A stretch of 64,000 bases of DNA from Manis javanica (GCF_040802235.1 NC_133157.1:25933501-25997500); one strand, 5' to 3'. Shown: positions 50,728-60,170, counted from the first letter of the stretch. Made by a program: numbers and translations. The notes: generated by a model not told the origin, from the sequence alone.

Positions 50728-50745
50728 TGGTGCCGAATCCCGGGA
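50728..50745 (+). other. Primer-binding site, tRNA-Phe type
   Basis: TGGTGCCGAATCCCGGGA begins two bases after the LTR. It complements the 3' end of mammalian tRNA-Phe at 17 of 18 positions, with a mismatch at position 11. Mouse IAP elements use the same primer. Confidence 0.85.
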
Positions 50746-50828
50746 ACCAGAACATCACCGGCACAGGGAGGACCCTTCAGACATCTGGAGAGGATTCAGA
50801 ACTGCAGGTCAGAAGAAAGCCCGGAGGG

Positions 50829-50830
50829 GT
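50829..50830 (+). other. Candidate major splice donor in the proviral leader
   Basis: GAGGGGTAAGT matches the donor consensus closely, with the GT at 50829-50830, between the primer site and gag. In replicating relatives this donor makes the spliced env mRNA. The matching acceptor was probably lost in the deletion. Confidence 0.55.
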
Positions 50831-50895
50831 AAGTTCCGAGAGGCCCCTGCTTTTTAGGATAATGGTTGATGATTCTCTGTAAATAAGGAGGCACC

Positions 50896-52347
50896 ATGGG
50901 GAATGCACCATCATTAGTCACGGCGCTGCAGACAGCTCTCAAAGAGCGAAACTTGAAGGTCTCCAGCAAAGTCTTAGGATCTTTTGTGAAGGAGATAGAC
51001 CGTGTGGCCCCCTGGTTCATTTGTTCAGGGTCCCTCTCAATCCCGAGCTGGGACAAACTGGGGAAAGATCTTGATAGAGAGGAGGAGGAGGGTAGCCTGA
51101 GGGGAGGCACCAGGCCCCTCTGGAAACTGATTAGAGCTTGTCTGCAAGATGAGAGATGTGAAAAGGTAATAAAAGAAGGTCAGAGAGCATTGACAGATAT
51201 CCAAGAGAGCATGTCAGAAACGGAACGGGAAACAGAGAGCGCGCGCGGCCGAAAAAAGGCCACAAAAACGAAGGTAAAGAAACCTCAGAGTGAGGGAGAA
51301 AGCCCGCCTAGGGCAAAAGCGAAAGAGCCCCGAGAAGCGAGTGACAATCGCCTCGGAGAAAATAGTAAATACCCCTGGAAAGAGTTGAGGGACCTCCAAC
51401 TCTCCAATAGGGAATCTGAGGAGGAATTAACGTCCGCAGAGGAAGGGGAAGAAAATAAAACCGCAGAGTGTAGAAGTAAGGGAACCAGCAAAGTTGAAAA
51501 GCGGACCAAGGAAAAAATGAAAGCAGGGTGTCCCCCGACGCCCTTTGCCCCGCCACCTTATGTGAGTGGCGCACTCTCCTTTTGCCACCCAGATACTCTT
51601 CAGGCAATTAGACAAATGTTTCCTGTATTTGAGGATAACGGTGTACGCTCTCACCAGCCCCTGAGCCATAAACAAGTTAAGGAGTTAGCAGAATCCGTTC
51701 GGGCTTATGGAGTCAGTGCTAACTATACCATAGCACAAGTTGAGAGATTAACAGAGACAGCCATGACACCCGCAGACTGGCAATATGTAACTAAGGCATG
51801 CCTTTCTAGTATGGGGCAATACATAGAATGGAAGGCATTGTGGCATGATATCAGCATGACCCAGGCACGCGCAAACGCGGCCGAAGGACAGCCTGCATGG
51901 TCATATGATATGCTGACGGGCCAAGGACAGTGGGTAGCCGACCAGACCGCCTTCCCCTTACAGGTATATGCACAAATAAACACGTGCGCCGCCAAGGCAT
52001 GGAAAGCCCTCACCAACAAAGGAGAAGTATCAGGCAATTTGACAAAAATTATTCAGGGGCCGAGCGAGCCATTTTCTGACTTTGTCGCTCGTATGATGGA
52101 GGCCGCAGGCAGAATATTTGGAGATCAGGAACAAGCGATGCCCCTGGTAGAGCAATTAGTATTTGAACAATGTACCAAGGAATGCAGACAGGCGATAACA
52201 CCCTGGAAACAGAAAGGGATACACGCTTGGTTGAAAGCCTGTAGAGAAATAGGAGGGCCACTCACCAACGCGGGCCTAGCCGCAGCCATATTACAGAGCC
52301 ACAAACAAGCCAGGATCACTAACAGAAGTATTAAATGCTTTCACTAA
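50896..52347 (+). CDS. gag: Endogenous retroviral Gag, matrix-capsid, intact frame without nucleocapsid
   Basis: 483 codons with no stop, starting at a strong Kozak ATG (CACCATGG). Residues 1-100 form a betaretrovirus-like matrix domain with an N-myristoylation signal (MGNAPS) and a PWF motif at 39-41. Residues 105-210 are a charged, low-complexity linker. A PPPY late-domain motif at 219-222 would recruit Nedd4-type ligases for budding. Capsid begins near Pro243 and ends near residue 465. It includes the major homology region in canonical form, Q387-G-x-x-E391-x7-R399. The expected Cys/His zinc knuckles are missing. The last roughly 10-20 residues come from the deletion junction, after which the frame stops. 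A protein could be made and might assemble or interfere with related capsids, but expression is unproven. Family relatives are IAP Gag proteins. Confidence 0.92.
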   Translation: MGNAPSLVTALQTALKERNLKVSSKVLGSFVKEIDRVAPWFICSGSLSIPSWDKLGKDLDREEEEGSLRGGTRPLWKLIRACLQDERCEKVIKEGQRALTDIQESMSETERETESARGRKKATKTKVKKPQSEGESPPRAKAKEPREASDNRLGENSKYPWKELRDLQLSNRESEEELTSAEEGEENKTAECRSKGTSKVEKRTKEKMKAGCPPTPFAPPPYVSGALSFCHPDTLQAIRQMFPVFEDNGVRSHQPLSHKQVKELAESVRAYGVSANYTIAQVERLTETAMTPADWQYVTKACLSSMGQYIEWKALWHDISMTQARANAAEGQPAWSYDMLTGQGQWVADQTAFPLQVYAQINTCAAKAWKALTNKGEVSGNLTKIIQGPSEPFSDFVARMMEAAGRIFGDQEQAMPLVEQLVFEQCTKECRQAITPWKQKGIHAWLKACREIGGPLTNAGLAAAILQSHKQARITNRSIKCFH

Positions 52348-52702
52348 TCTGTCACGAGGCCTGTCCCAGTATCTTTCAGGAAACTGGTCCCAGGACTTTG
52401 ATGGAGCACTAGAACTGCGGCGAGAAATAATCCACATCAACTCCACCCGTCTAGATATCTCCGTAGCAGAAGGACTCTCTTCCTGGTTCCTCAGAGCTCT
52501 CTCCCACGTCAAGGAGTGGGCGGGCATGGCTGGGATGGGCGTGTTCATGCTTGGAGGTCTCATGCTCCTACTCTGGTTGTTATGCAGACTCCGCAATCAA
52601 CATAAGGACAAGGTGATCCTTGCTCAAGCCCTAATGGCGATAGACATTGGCGCCTCTTCCCAAGTGTGGCTCAATATGCTTAAGAAGGAAGCTCAGCTTT
52701 AG
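52319..52702 (+). pseudogene. env: Envelope transmembrane subunit, C-terminal remnant
   Basis: In the frame one base off from gag, 127 codons run to a stop at 52700-52702 and have no start of their own. The remnant carries two possible N-glycosylation sites, a membrane-proximal tryptophan-containing segment, a hydrophobic membrane span of about 23 residues (52517-52585) and a basic cytoplasmic tail. That is the layout of a retroviral TM subunit end. Everything upstream (surface subunit, fusion peptide, most of the ectodomain) is gone. The junction with gag lies around 52290-52318. It cannot be translated as an envelope. Confidence 0.8.
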
Positions 52703-53034
52703 CTTGAGGTAGCTCTTGCACCCTGAGCCCATGTGGCACTGCACCAGGCCCGAGTACCTCAATGCTTAATCACAGCTTTCTTTAAGAAGCTCATGGTGCA
52801 AGAGGGTTGAGAAAAAGGGTCCAAACCCTTTGTACCAAGCGGTCCCAACGCCAGCCAGAGGATGCGAGGCAAAGCACTGCAAGAGGTCTTGGACCCCTCT
52901 GAGAGGCATGCCTGACTGCATAGGGGTAGATGCCCAGAACCCCTCTCCAAAAAGGGGGCATCAGGAAGTATGATGGAGGTCAGGCCTCTGTCTCCGCCTC
53001 TGCTGGCAAGTTCCGCCTTGAGCTTCTGTTAGAC
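52703..53034 (+). other. Proviral 3' untranslated stretch
   Basis: About 330 bp between the env stop and the polypurine tract. No coding feature. It may hold RNA export or dimer signals, but none is recognisable by eye. Confidence 0.6.
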
Positions 53035-53048
53035 AAAAAAGGGGGAGA
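53035..53048 (+). other. Polypurine tract
   Basis: AAAAAAGGGGGAGA abuts the 3' LTR, the position where plus-strand DNA synthesis is primed. Intact. Confidence 0.95.
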
Positions 53049-53382
53049 TGTTGGCAGCCGTGCTCAGAAAATAGCGCCCCATGCAGGGCAGCCGGAAGGC
53101 CCCGAACTTCCTAATGACAAATCATCCCACACCACTAAACTACATGCTAATTGCGCCTTGGCATAAGGACCAATGAGACCCACCAAATGGTTATGCTAAT
53201 AAGGCATATGGAGCTGCACCAACCAGGTCAGAGCATGAGAACTATATAAGCAAGCCTCTCCTTCCCCTCTGGGTCCTGCCCAACTCATTTGTTTCACAAA
53301 GAGCTGAAGAATAAAGCTTTCTGCAGAAGAATCCTGCTGTTGTTGCGTGCTGTTCTTGCCGGCGAGGACGGGGCGCGCGACA
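53049..53382 (+). terminator. Provirus 3' LTR
   Basis: 334 bp, identical to the 5' LTR except T at 53215. AATAAA at 53310-53315 would end proviral RNA. Its own promoter points into the L1 3' part. Confidence 0.95.
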
Positions 53383-53388
53383 AGAATA

Positions 53389-54080
53389 TATTCATAAATG
53401 ACATATCTGATAAGGGGTTGACATCCAAATTATATAAAGAACTCATGCACCTTAACAAACAAAAAGCAAATAAACCAATTAAAAATGGGCAGAGAAGCTG
53501 AACAGACACTTCTCCAAAGAAGAAATTCAGATGACCAACAGGCACATGAAAACATGCTCCATATCGCTAATCATCAGGGAAATGCAAATTAAAACCACAA
53601 CAAGATATCACCTCACACCAGTTAGGATGGCCAGCATCCAAAAGACAAACAACAACAAATGTTGGCAAGGATGTGCAGAAAGGCGAACCCTCCTACACTG
53701 CTGGTGGGAATGTAAAGTAGTTCAACCATTGTGGAAAGCAATATGGAGTTTCCTCAAAAAACTCAAAACAAAAATACCATTTAACCCAGGAATTCCATTC
53801 CTAGGAATTTACCTTAACAGTGCAGTAGCCCAGTTTCAAAAAGGCATATGCACCTCTATGTTTATCACAGCACTATTTACAATATCGAAGAAATGGAAGC
53901 AACCTAAGTATCTATCAGTAGATGAATGGATAAAGAAGATGTGGTACAGATACACAAGGGAATATTATTCAGCCATAAGAAACAAACAAATCCTATAATT
54001 TGCAACATAGATGGATCTAGAGGGTATTATGCTCAGTGAAATAAGCCAAGCAGAGAAAGGTAAGTATCAAAATGATTTCA
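53389..54080 (+). pseudogene. L1 ORF2, C-terminal part after the provirus
   Basis: The ORF2 text resumes directly after the provirus TSD ([12 protein letters not shown]). It runs to the C-terminal Cys/His region ([14 protein letters not shown]) in the frame 53531-53998, then an eroded C-terminus to about 54080. Reading frames differ from the 5' part. Confidence 0.9.
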
Positions 54081-54423
54081 CTCATCTGTGGAGTATAAGA
54101 ACAAAGAAAAAACTGAAGGAACCAAACAGCAGCAGACTCACAGAACCCAAGAATGGACTAACTGTTAAAAAAGGGAAAGGGACGGGGGAGGATGGGTGGG
54201 AAGGGAGGGACAAGGGGGAAAAAGGAACATTACGATTAGCACACATAATGTAGCGGAGGAGGTGGGGACACGGGAAAGGCAGTATATACAGAGAAGACAA
54301 GGAATGACTTTATAGCATCTAACTACGCTGATGGACAGTGACTGTAATGGGGTATGTGGGGGCGACTTGATAATAGGGGGAGTCTAGTAACCACAATGTT
54401 CAAATAATTGTACATTAACCATA
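54081..54423 (+). other. L1 3' UTR
   Basis: Same 3' UTR as the L1 at 23.6-25.8 kb: 'ggagtataagaacaaag', a purine-rich stretch with G-runs, then 'tgatggacagtgactgtaat'. The open frames here are not coding. Confidence 0.85.
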
Positions 54424-54441
54424 CCAAAACAATATATATAC

Positions 54442-54479
<38 letters not shown>

Positions 54480-54499
54480 GTATATATATATATATATAT
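54424..54499. repeat. (TA)n microsatellite in the L1 tail
   Basis: Nearly pure TA dinucleotides with two internal ACGT interruptions, replacing the expected poly(A). Palindromic, and likely length-variable. Confidence 0.95.
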
Positions 54500-54599
54500 G
54501 ACTATGGGGGAAGCCGTTCTCCCAAACAACCTTTTAATCATGGAGAAATTGTGTGAAGTGTCCAGAGTACAGAGAAAGAACAATCACTATTAAATGTGA

Positions 54600-54755
54600 T
54601 GATTGGAAAGGCTTCAAGGAGGAAATGGCATTGAGCTGGGTCCTTGAACATCAAGTGGGTCTCCATTAAGCAAAGATGCGGGAGAGAAAGGGAGTTCTCA
54701 GGAATAAAATGACTTAAGCAAAATGCGGGCTTAGAAATGAATAAGACCTGTTAGA
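54600..54755 (-). repeat. L2 fragment, antisense
   Basis: 'ggaaaggcttcaaggagg', 'ttgagctgggtccttgaac' and 'gaaagggagttctcagg' match the L2 pattern also seen at 16.3 and 32.6 kb. Confidence 0.55.
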
Positions 54756-54764
54756 TGTTCTCAC

Positions 54765-55230
54765 AATCTATTGTTGCATCACAAACCAAAAAGAACTTGG
54801 TGACTTAAGACAATAATTATTTATTATTATCAATCACAGTCCTGGGGACTGAGTAGGCTCAGCTAGGCAGTTCTCACCTGGGTATCTCATGTGGTTACAG
54901 TCACACAGTGGATGGGGCAGGAGTCATCTCAGTTTCCTCAGTCACATGCCTGGTGTTTGATGGTGGCTGTTGGCTGTCAGCCACATTACTTACACTGAAT
55001 CTTCCATATGACCTGGATTTCCTCACAGCACATGGCTGGGTTCGAAGAGTGGGCATCCCAAGAGGATGAGGCTGACCCTGCGTTATCTTCTATAGCCTTG
55101 CCTCAGAAAGTGGATAACGTGACTTTTGTTATAGTCACAGACCTATCCAGCTTCAAGGGAAGGGACCTTAGATGCTACCACCACTCCACCCCTGACTGAA
55201 GAAATAACAGTATCACATTGTAAGGAGATG
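54765..55230. repeat. Old interspersed repeat, family not named
   Basis: 'ttgttgcatcacaaacc', 'acttggtgacttaagac', 'tcctggggactgagtagg', 'tggctgttggctgtcag' have the style of a widely dispersed ancient mammalian repeat. A related element lies at 57068-57415. Confidence 0.45.
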
Positions 55231-56560
55231 ATGAGGGTTGGGGGATCCTGCCCATGAGCTCTCCAGTTTACCACAGTTCCCAATGCTCTCTAAAGTCTCT
55301 TCTGCCAGGTGTCGGCTTCTATCTACCTTATGTCCTGGCATCCATGGGCCATGGAGTTTGTACGTCCTATAGACAAAAGGAACAGAGGATTTGGAGCAAA
55401 TAGGTACTAGAGGGAGCTTTTTGCTTTAAAAAGATCACGATGATGATATCTTTCAGGGAGGTCTAGAGGAAGGACAGATTAAATAATAAAACCAGTAGGT
55501 GCTAAAGATGTTGCCCCTCATCAACTCCCCTGCACAATTCCACAAAATGATGGCTAAGTATGATTGATGGGAACCTCAATTCTTGTAGAACCATATTCTC
55601 CTCTGCCTGGCAGGAAATTACTAGGCCTTGGGAAGTAATTGAACTTTTTGAAGGTGCCATTTCAGGGATACTGACTGATATTTCTCCAACTGAGCTAAGC
55701 ACACAGACTACCTGGGAATGAAGCCTGACGTGACGGTCAGCTCACTCTCCTCCCTAGCACTCCAATAGCGTGTCTCCTAGTGTGGTACTGCAGAACAGTG
55801 AAGGAAAAAGGGAGCAGAGAGGCTGGGAGGTCTGGCTGGACTAGCGATTTTAAGCTTAGCTCCTACAATCATTCCCAGCTTCCCTCAAGTCCTGTTAAGA
55901 GATTTGTGTCAGGCAACGAACATTGCAGCATTAGCCTAGTTTTTAGTTGTTTTTTTTTTTTCTTAACCTCCAACTATTACTATTCTATTGGACAACCTGT
56001 CAAAATTCACCTGTACTTTTTCTCAGATTGCCTTTCTTCCTTTTTCATTGGCAATAGACAGAGTCATTTTCCCTAATACTATGTAATTTAGAAGAGACTA
56101 TGTCAAATGCATAAAATATTTCTAATCTCCATAATTAAGATGCTGCTGGTCTGACAGTTTTGCTCTCTTACTCCCCCTTAGCTAGTTGCAGAAATATAGA
56201 AAGACATTTATAAAGCAAAAATGACATGCTATTCCCCTCCCAAAGGGCCTTCTCATGACTATCATCAACATCCCTAGACTTTCCTCTAAAGAGTTTCATT
56301 TATGGCTTCTTCAAAATCAAGAAAGAGACAGTACTAACATTCTCCAGACCACCTTCTCTCCATTTCCAGAAAATATATGTCCTGTCCTCAGTTTGGATTC
56401 AGAGAAAATCCAGACCCACCACCCTTCTTATGACCTGCCCTTGAGGTCAGCACCTAGCACAGTGTGGGAGACAGAATAGTCACCAATAAATTTGGGTTAA
56501 ATAATTGACCAAATTCTCAAGTCAAAGAGAAATTTACAGGTGAGAAGTAGCGAAACCTTG
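55231..56560. other. Flanking stretch, nothing recognised
   Basis: No gene, RNA gene or supported repeat. Confidence 0.45.
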
Positions 56561-56567
56561 CAGTTGG

Positions 56568-56844
56568 TAGAAAAAAAAGAAAAAAAGATTCACCAGGATT
56601 GTCATATATTAAACTCTTTCCTTCTGCTTCTTGCTAGTTTGACAATATGTTTAGGTGTGTCCTATAAAAAGTCTCTTTTCACTTTTACAATAATCCTATT
56701 ATTCACTTTTAGAAAAAAAAGAAAAAAAGATTCACCAGGATTGTCATATATTAAACTCTTTCCTTCTGCTTCTTGCTAGTTTGACAATATGTTTAGGTGT
56801 GTCCTATAAAAAGTCTCTTTTCACTTTTACAATAATCCTATTAT
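56568..56844. repeat. Perfect tandem duplication, period 142 bp
   Basis: 135 identical bases at 56568-56702 and 56710-56844, separated by 7 bp. The unit starts with an A/G-rich run. No difference was seen between copies. Confidence 0.95.
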
Positions 56845-56904
56845 GTAAATATCATCAGTATTTTAGATATTAGGGAAAAGGAAGTATTTTAAAAATGGTC
56901 TAGA

Positions 56905-57058
56905 ATAGCCAATGATTCTGTAACATCTTCCTATGTTGACAGATAGTAACTGCACTAGTGGGGGTTAGGATTTAATAATGTGGTAACTGTTGAACCACTG
57001 TGTTGTATATTTGATACCAATCTAAGATTGTATATCAACTACTAACTTGAATTAAAAA
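56905..57058 (+). mobile_element. L1 3'-end fragment
   Basis: 'gttgacagatagtaactgc', 'gtggtaactgttgaacc', 'gtgttgtatatttgatacc' and the A-rich end 'aattaaaaaat' match an older L1 3' UTR. Confidence 0.7.
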
Positions 57059-57067
57059 ATTGGTCTA

Positions 57068-57415
57068 GATAGACTGGATTATGCTGCTACAACAAATTTA
57101 CCCTCAACTCTAAGTGGTTTAACAGATTGAAGGTTTATTTTCCCCTCACAGTATGTATGACACAGCAGCTAGCCCAGCAGGCCCAGATGGTAGTATCTGC
57201 TCCATATAGTCATTTAGGGACCCTGGCTTATGGAGGCATGTTGCTGTACCTTGTATAACATGAGGTCTTTCAGCCTCTCAGAGAGAAGAAAGAATTGGAT
57301 AATTATCCATGGATTTTCTCGCTGCTTCAGGCCCAGAAACAACACATTCTTTGGGTTGCGTTTAATTAGCTAGTATTAGTCATGTGTCCTCACATAACAG
57401 TAAGGGAGAAGAAAT
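57068..57415. repeat. Old interspersed repeat, family not named
   Basis: 'attatgctgctacaac', 'taagtggtttaacag', 'gaccctggcttatggagg' resemble the same class as 54765-55230. Confidence 0.45.
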
Positions 57416-57429
57416 GCAGAAGAAATGGA

Positions 57430-57560
57430 ATATTTGGTAAGCTTACTATCACTGCTCTATAAGGTAATAATCTGCCCACCATCCCACAGCTATTTGGTGG
57501 CAGGATTGGCACCTAGATCTAAGTTGTCTGATTCCAGAGCCCATGTTCTTAACCATTGCA
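57430..57560 (-). repeat. MIR SINE
   Basis: 'cccacagctatttggtgg', 'ggattggcacctagatc' and 'gattccagagcccatg' in antisense MIR order. Confidence 0.65.
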
Positions 57561-57604
57561 TTTTCTTTCCATAACTTCATTATGCTATTTTGGGGATAGA
57601 AATG

Positions 57605-57795
57605 GCCATGGCCTAGGAGGCAGCTGTAGCATAGTAGAAAGATCACTGGACTTGAGATAGGTGGATTTGCATACCCATTTTGCCATTTATTATTTGTGAG
57701 GTCCTGGGCAGGTTCTGTAACTTCTCTGTTAACAGCAACTTTCCCATCTATAAAATAGGGATCAATAAAACTTTCTCAAACTTTCTCATTAGGTC
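57605..57795 (+). repeat. MIR SINE
   Basis: 'tagcatagtagaaagatcac', 'tttgtgaggtcctgggcagg', 'catctataaaatagggatc' are in MIR order. The best-preserved MIR in the window. Confidence 0.8.
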
Positions 57796-58620
57796 ATTGT
57801 GAATATACAAGTTTCCCCTTCATGACATATGAGACTCTCTCAACAAATGTTCGAGTCTAGATTCTTATAATTTCTCCTTTCTGCCCCTCTTTCTGTCACA
57901 TAAGTGCCTTCCTTGAATGTAAGTCCCTCCATAGTGAGACTTGAAAATTCTAGTTGAAATTCTACCATAAACCTCAGTAACCTTATCCCAACATGTCCAG
58001 CATTAAATTTCTCATTTTATTTTCAGTACTTTCCCTGACATCAGCAAGTTGCTTCATGTATTGCCAAGCACAACTCATTCATGACTTCAGGTAAAAGGAA
58101 AGGATAATGTCACAGTGGAAGTAAATTTATGGCTTGAGAGCAGTTTTGCATTTAAAAACATTGGAAATGTTGGCACCTCTCTAGGAAGTAAATGTCAAGG
58201 TGCATTAATACAGAGTGAGCACCAATACCTTCAGGTATCAACCTGTTGAGAAAGCCCATCTAATTCATCATTGTAGCCTCTTCTAAACTCTGAAAATAGG
58301 TCCTCTATGTTATTTTAATGTTATTTAGAAAAAAATTAAACATCTACTAAGGTGAACAGGTAATAAGAAAGAATATCTTATTTAGATGCTTAATGGATGT
58401 TTTTCTCCTGGGAAAAGGAATCGTTTCTTATGGGAAGGTACGTAAACTCCTTCAGGCCCCTGGGTATTTGATTAGGAGAGTATTGGTAGAGATAATTTAC
58501 AATCTTAGGAGTCAAGGATCATGGCAAAAGTAATGAACTCCCCTGAAGCAAGGCTCCTTTGTCAAAAGGAGCCTGAAGTGCAACAACTTTTATTCTTTAC
58601 TTTGCTTTTCTTGTTAGTAA
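57796..58620. other. Flanking stretch, nothing recognised
   Basis: AT-rich. No supported feature. Confidence 0.45.
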
Positions 58621-58624
58621 CTCA

Positions 58625-58840
58625 AATATCCTGACACTTGAGTTGCAGTCGTGGGCTTTGGAGTCAGACAAATGTGAATTTGAATTTGATTGCCATCCCA
58701 GAAAACTACTGTGGGGACTTGTCCCAGTCACGTAAGATCTCTGAGCCCAGTATCCTCCTCTGTGACATTACATCATGGCTAGTAAATGAGGGAGAGCACT
58801 TTGCAAGGTTACAATGGTATGCCTGGCATGTTTGACACTT
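58625..58840 (+). repeat. MIR SINE
   Basis: 'gtgggctttggagtcagac', 'gatctctgagcccagtatcc' and 'tcctctgtgacattac' follow MIR order. Confidence 0.7.
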
Positions 58841-59984
58841 GTAACATAATTTTTAGCTCACTCCTCTAGGTGACAAAATTATGGTTAAAAGTAATAATCA
58901 TCTTCTTAATTTATCCTTCATTTTAAAACAATTAAAAAGAATAAATTTCAATGTTTAAGAACTAAAAGGTATGTTTTGTATGAACGAAAATACACCTACT
59001 AGCCAAGCTATTTATACCTTTCAGTTCACTGTTTGACTATTTTAAGTTTTGAACTATTAATTAAACAAAATAAACTGTCACATAGAGTGATAGAATTAAA
59101 CTAATCCAGTATTGTGTCTTTGTCTTTGAACCACCGTGCTATCATTGTTTATTTATATTTACTGTTTAAATGGAGGGATATGTCCTACTACAAGGGTTGG
59201 GGACACAAACAATGCCTTAAGTGAGCTGAAACAATTCCTAACCATTATGAGCTTACTTTGATGCAAACCTGTGAAGCTGTGTCCCCATGGGTAAGGGTTG
59301 ACTGTGTAACTAGGGGTTCTCTGGATAAACTTCCATTTCAAAATACAATGTTTATTAAGAGATAAGTAATAAACATTTGCTTATTTAATGTTTATATATA
59401 CATATATAATAAGTTTATGTAAGTCCATACACACATACATATACATATTATATAAATACATATACATATTATAGAAACCCAACTGTTTAGAAAGTAGACC
59501 AATCAAAGATGTTTTAGGGAAGAGCATTTTATCACTAACATTGTTTAAAATTGTGGACACACAGTAACAATAAAAAACAGACTAGTCTTGATTTTTTTTG
59601 AAATTCCCTACAGACAATGCACCTTCTGTTGTTGCACGAGGCCAGCCACTCCCACTGCCCAGCCGTTAGCATACCTCTGGGAAGTTCCTGGCATACAGAA
59701 AGCACTCCACACCTGTTAGTTATTATTATTTCTCTACAAGTCCTTTAAAACCAGAGATTATTAGGATCTTTTGTGTTTGAGGGGGAGGGGGAAGAGACAT
59801 GGCAATATGTTTTACTTCCCCAATAAAGATGCAGCATAGTCTTTTAAAAAGAGTAATGTTTTACTGTAATATACAATACATGCTTTTTAACTTAGAAAAT
59901 ATAAAGAAGTATAAAAAACATATACAAAAGGCAATAAAATCCTTGTAGTCATGTTATCCAAAAACAACAATAATAATCATTTAT
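58841..59984. other. Flanking stretch with an AT-rich simple region
   Basis: 59391-59475 is an imperfect (TATACA)n/(TA)n simple region. Otherwise AT-rich with no supported feature. Confidence 0.5.
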
Positions 59985-60170
59985 CAGTCACTTACTGTCT
60001 GTATTCCAGGAGCTATCCATTCATTGTATTGTTTTAATCCTTACTATAAATTTATAAAGTTAGGTTCATTTTTAACACTTTTAATCTTTTTCACATTTTT
60101 CTAGAGACCTAGAGAAAATTATATAAGACCTAGGGAAATTATATAAGTAGCCCGAGGTTATAAGCCTGAG
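59985..60170 (-). repeat. MIR-like SINE, weak
   Basis: 'tcacttactgtctgtattcc' and 'tgagctggaaagtggc' bracket an eroded antisense MIR. Confidence 0.45.

Larger units (their letters stand above)
50386..53388 (+). mobile_element. IAP-like class II endogenous retrovirus, internally deleted provirus
   Basis: A complete proviral insertion into L1 ORF2. The 6-bp duplication AGAATA lies at 50386-50391 and 53383-53388. The 5' LTR is 50392-50725, the primer-binding site 50728-50745, the gag matrix-capsid frame 50896-52347, an env C-terminal remnant 52319-52702, the polypurine tract 53035-53048 and the 3' LTR 53049-53382. The 6-bp TSD, TG...CA LTRs, tRNA-Phe-type primer site and an LTR start and U5 end that read like mouse IAP place it in the betaretrovirus-like class II group, near IAP/IAPE. 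Nucleocapsid, protease, reverse transcriptase, integrase and most of env are absent, leaving about 3.0 kb. The LTRs differ at one base in 334, so the insertion is recent. It cannot replicate alone. Confidence 0.95.
45267..54511 (+). mobile_element. Full-length LINE-1 with 14-bp TSD, interrupted by a provirus
   Basis: The element runs from 45281 to 54497. ATGACTATGGGGGA is duplicated exactly at 45267-45280 and 54498-54511. The parts in order are a roughly 0.95-kb 5' UTR (45281-46226), ORF1 (from 46227), ORF2 (from 47286), and a 3' UTR with a terminal (TA)n-rich tail. The provirus at 50392-53382 sits in ORF2. Stops and frameshifts in both frames make it non-autonomous. The 5' UTR is complete enough that it may once have held promoter activity. 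Without the provirus (plus its duplicated 6 bp) the L1 is about 6.2 kb, the usual full length. Confidence 0.95.

Noticed and set aside
50632..50832. Small frame in the 5' LTR and leader
   Set aside because: The same LTR text appears in the 3' LTR. It overlaps the polyadenylation signal and primer site and has no known product.
51723..52596. Minus-strand frames across gag and the env remnant
   Set aside because: Shadows of gag and env text; no antisense viral gene is expected in this class.
50392..53382. A functional envelope or polymerase in the provirus
   Set aside because: I looked for protease, reverse transcriptase, integrase and surface envelope text. Only about 3 kb is present and these parts are deleted.
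53289..53501. Open frame crossing from the 3' LTR into L1 ORF2
   Set aside because: Chance join of LTR U5 and L1 text across the integration site; no sign that it is a gene.
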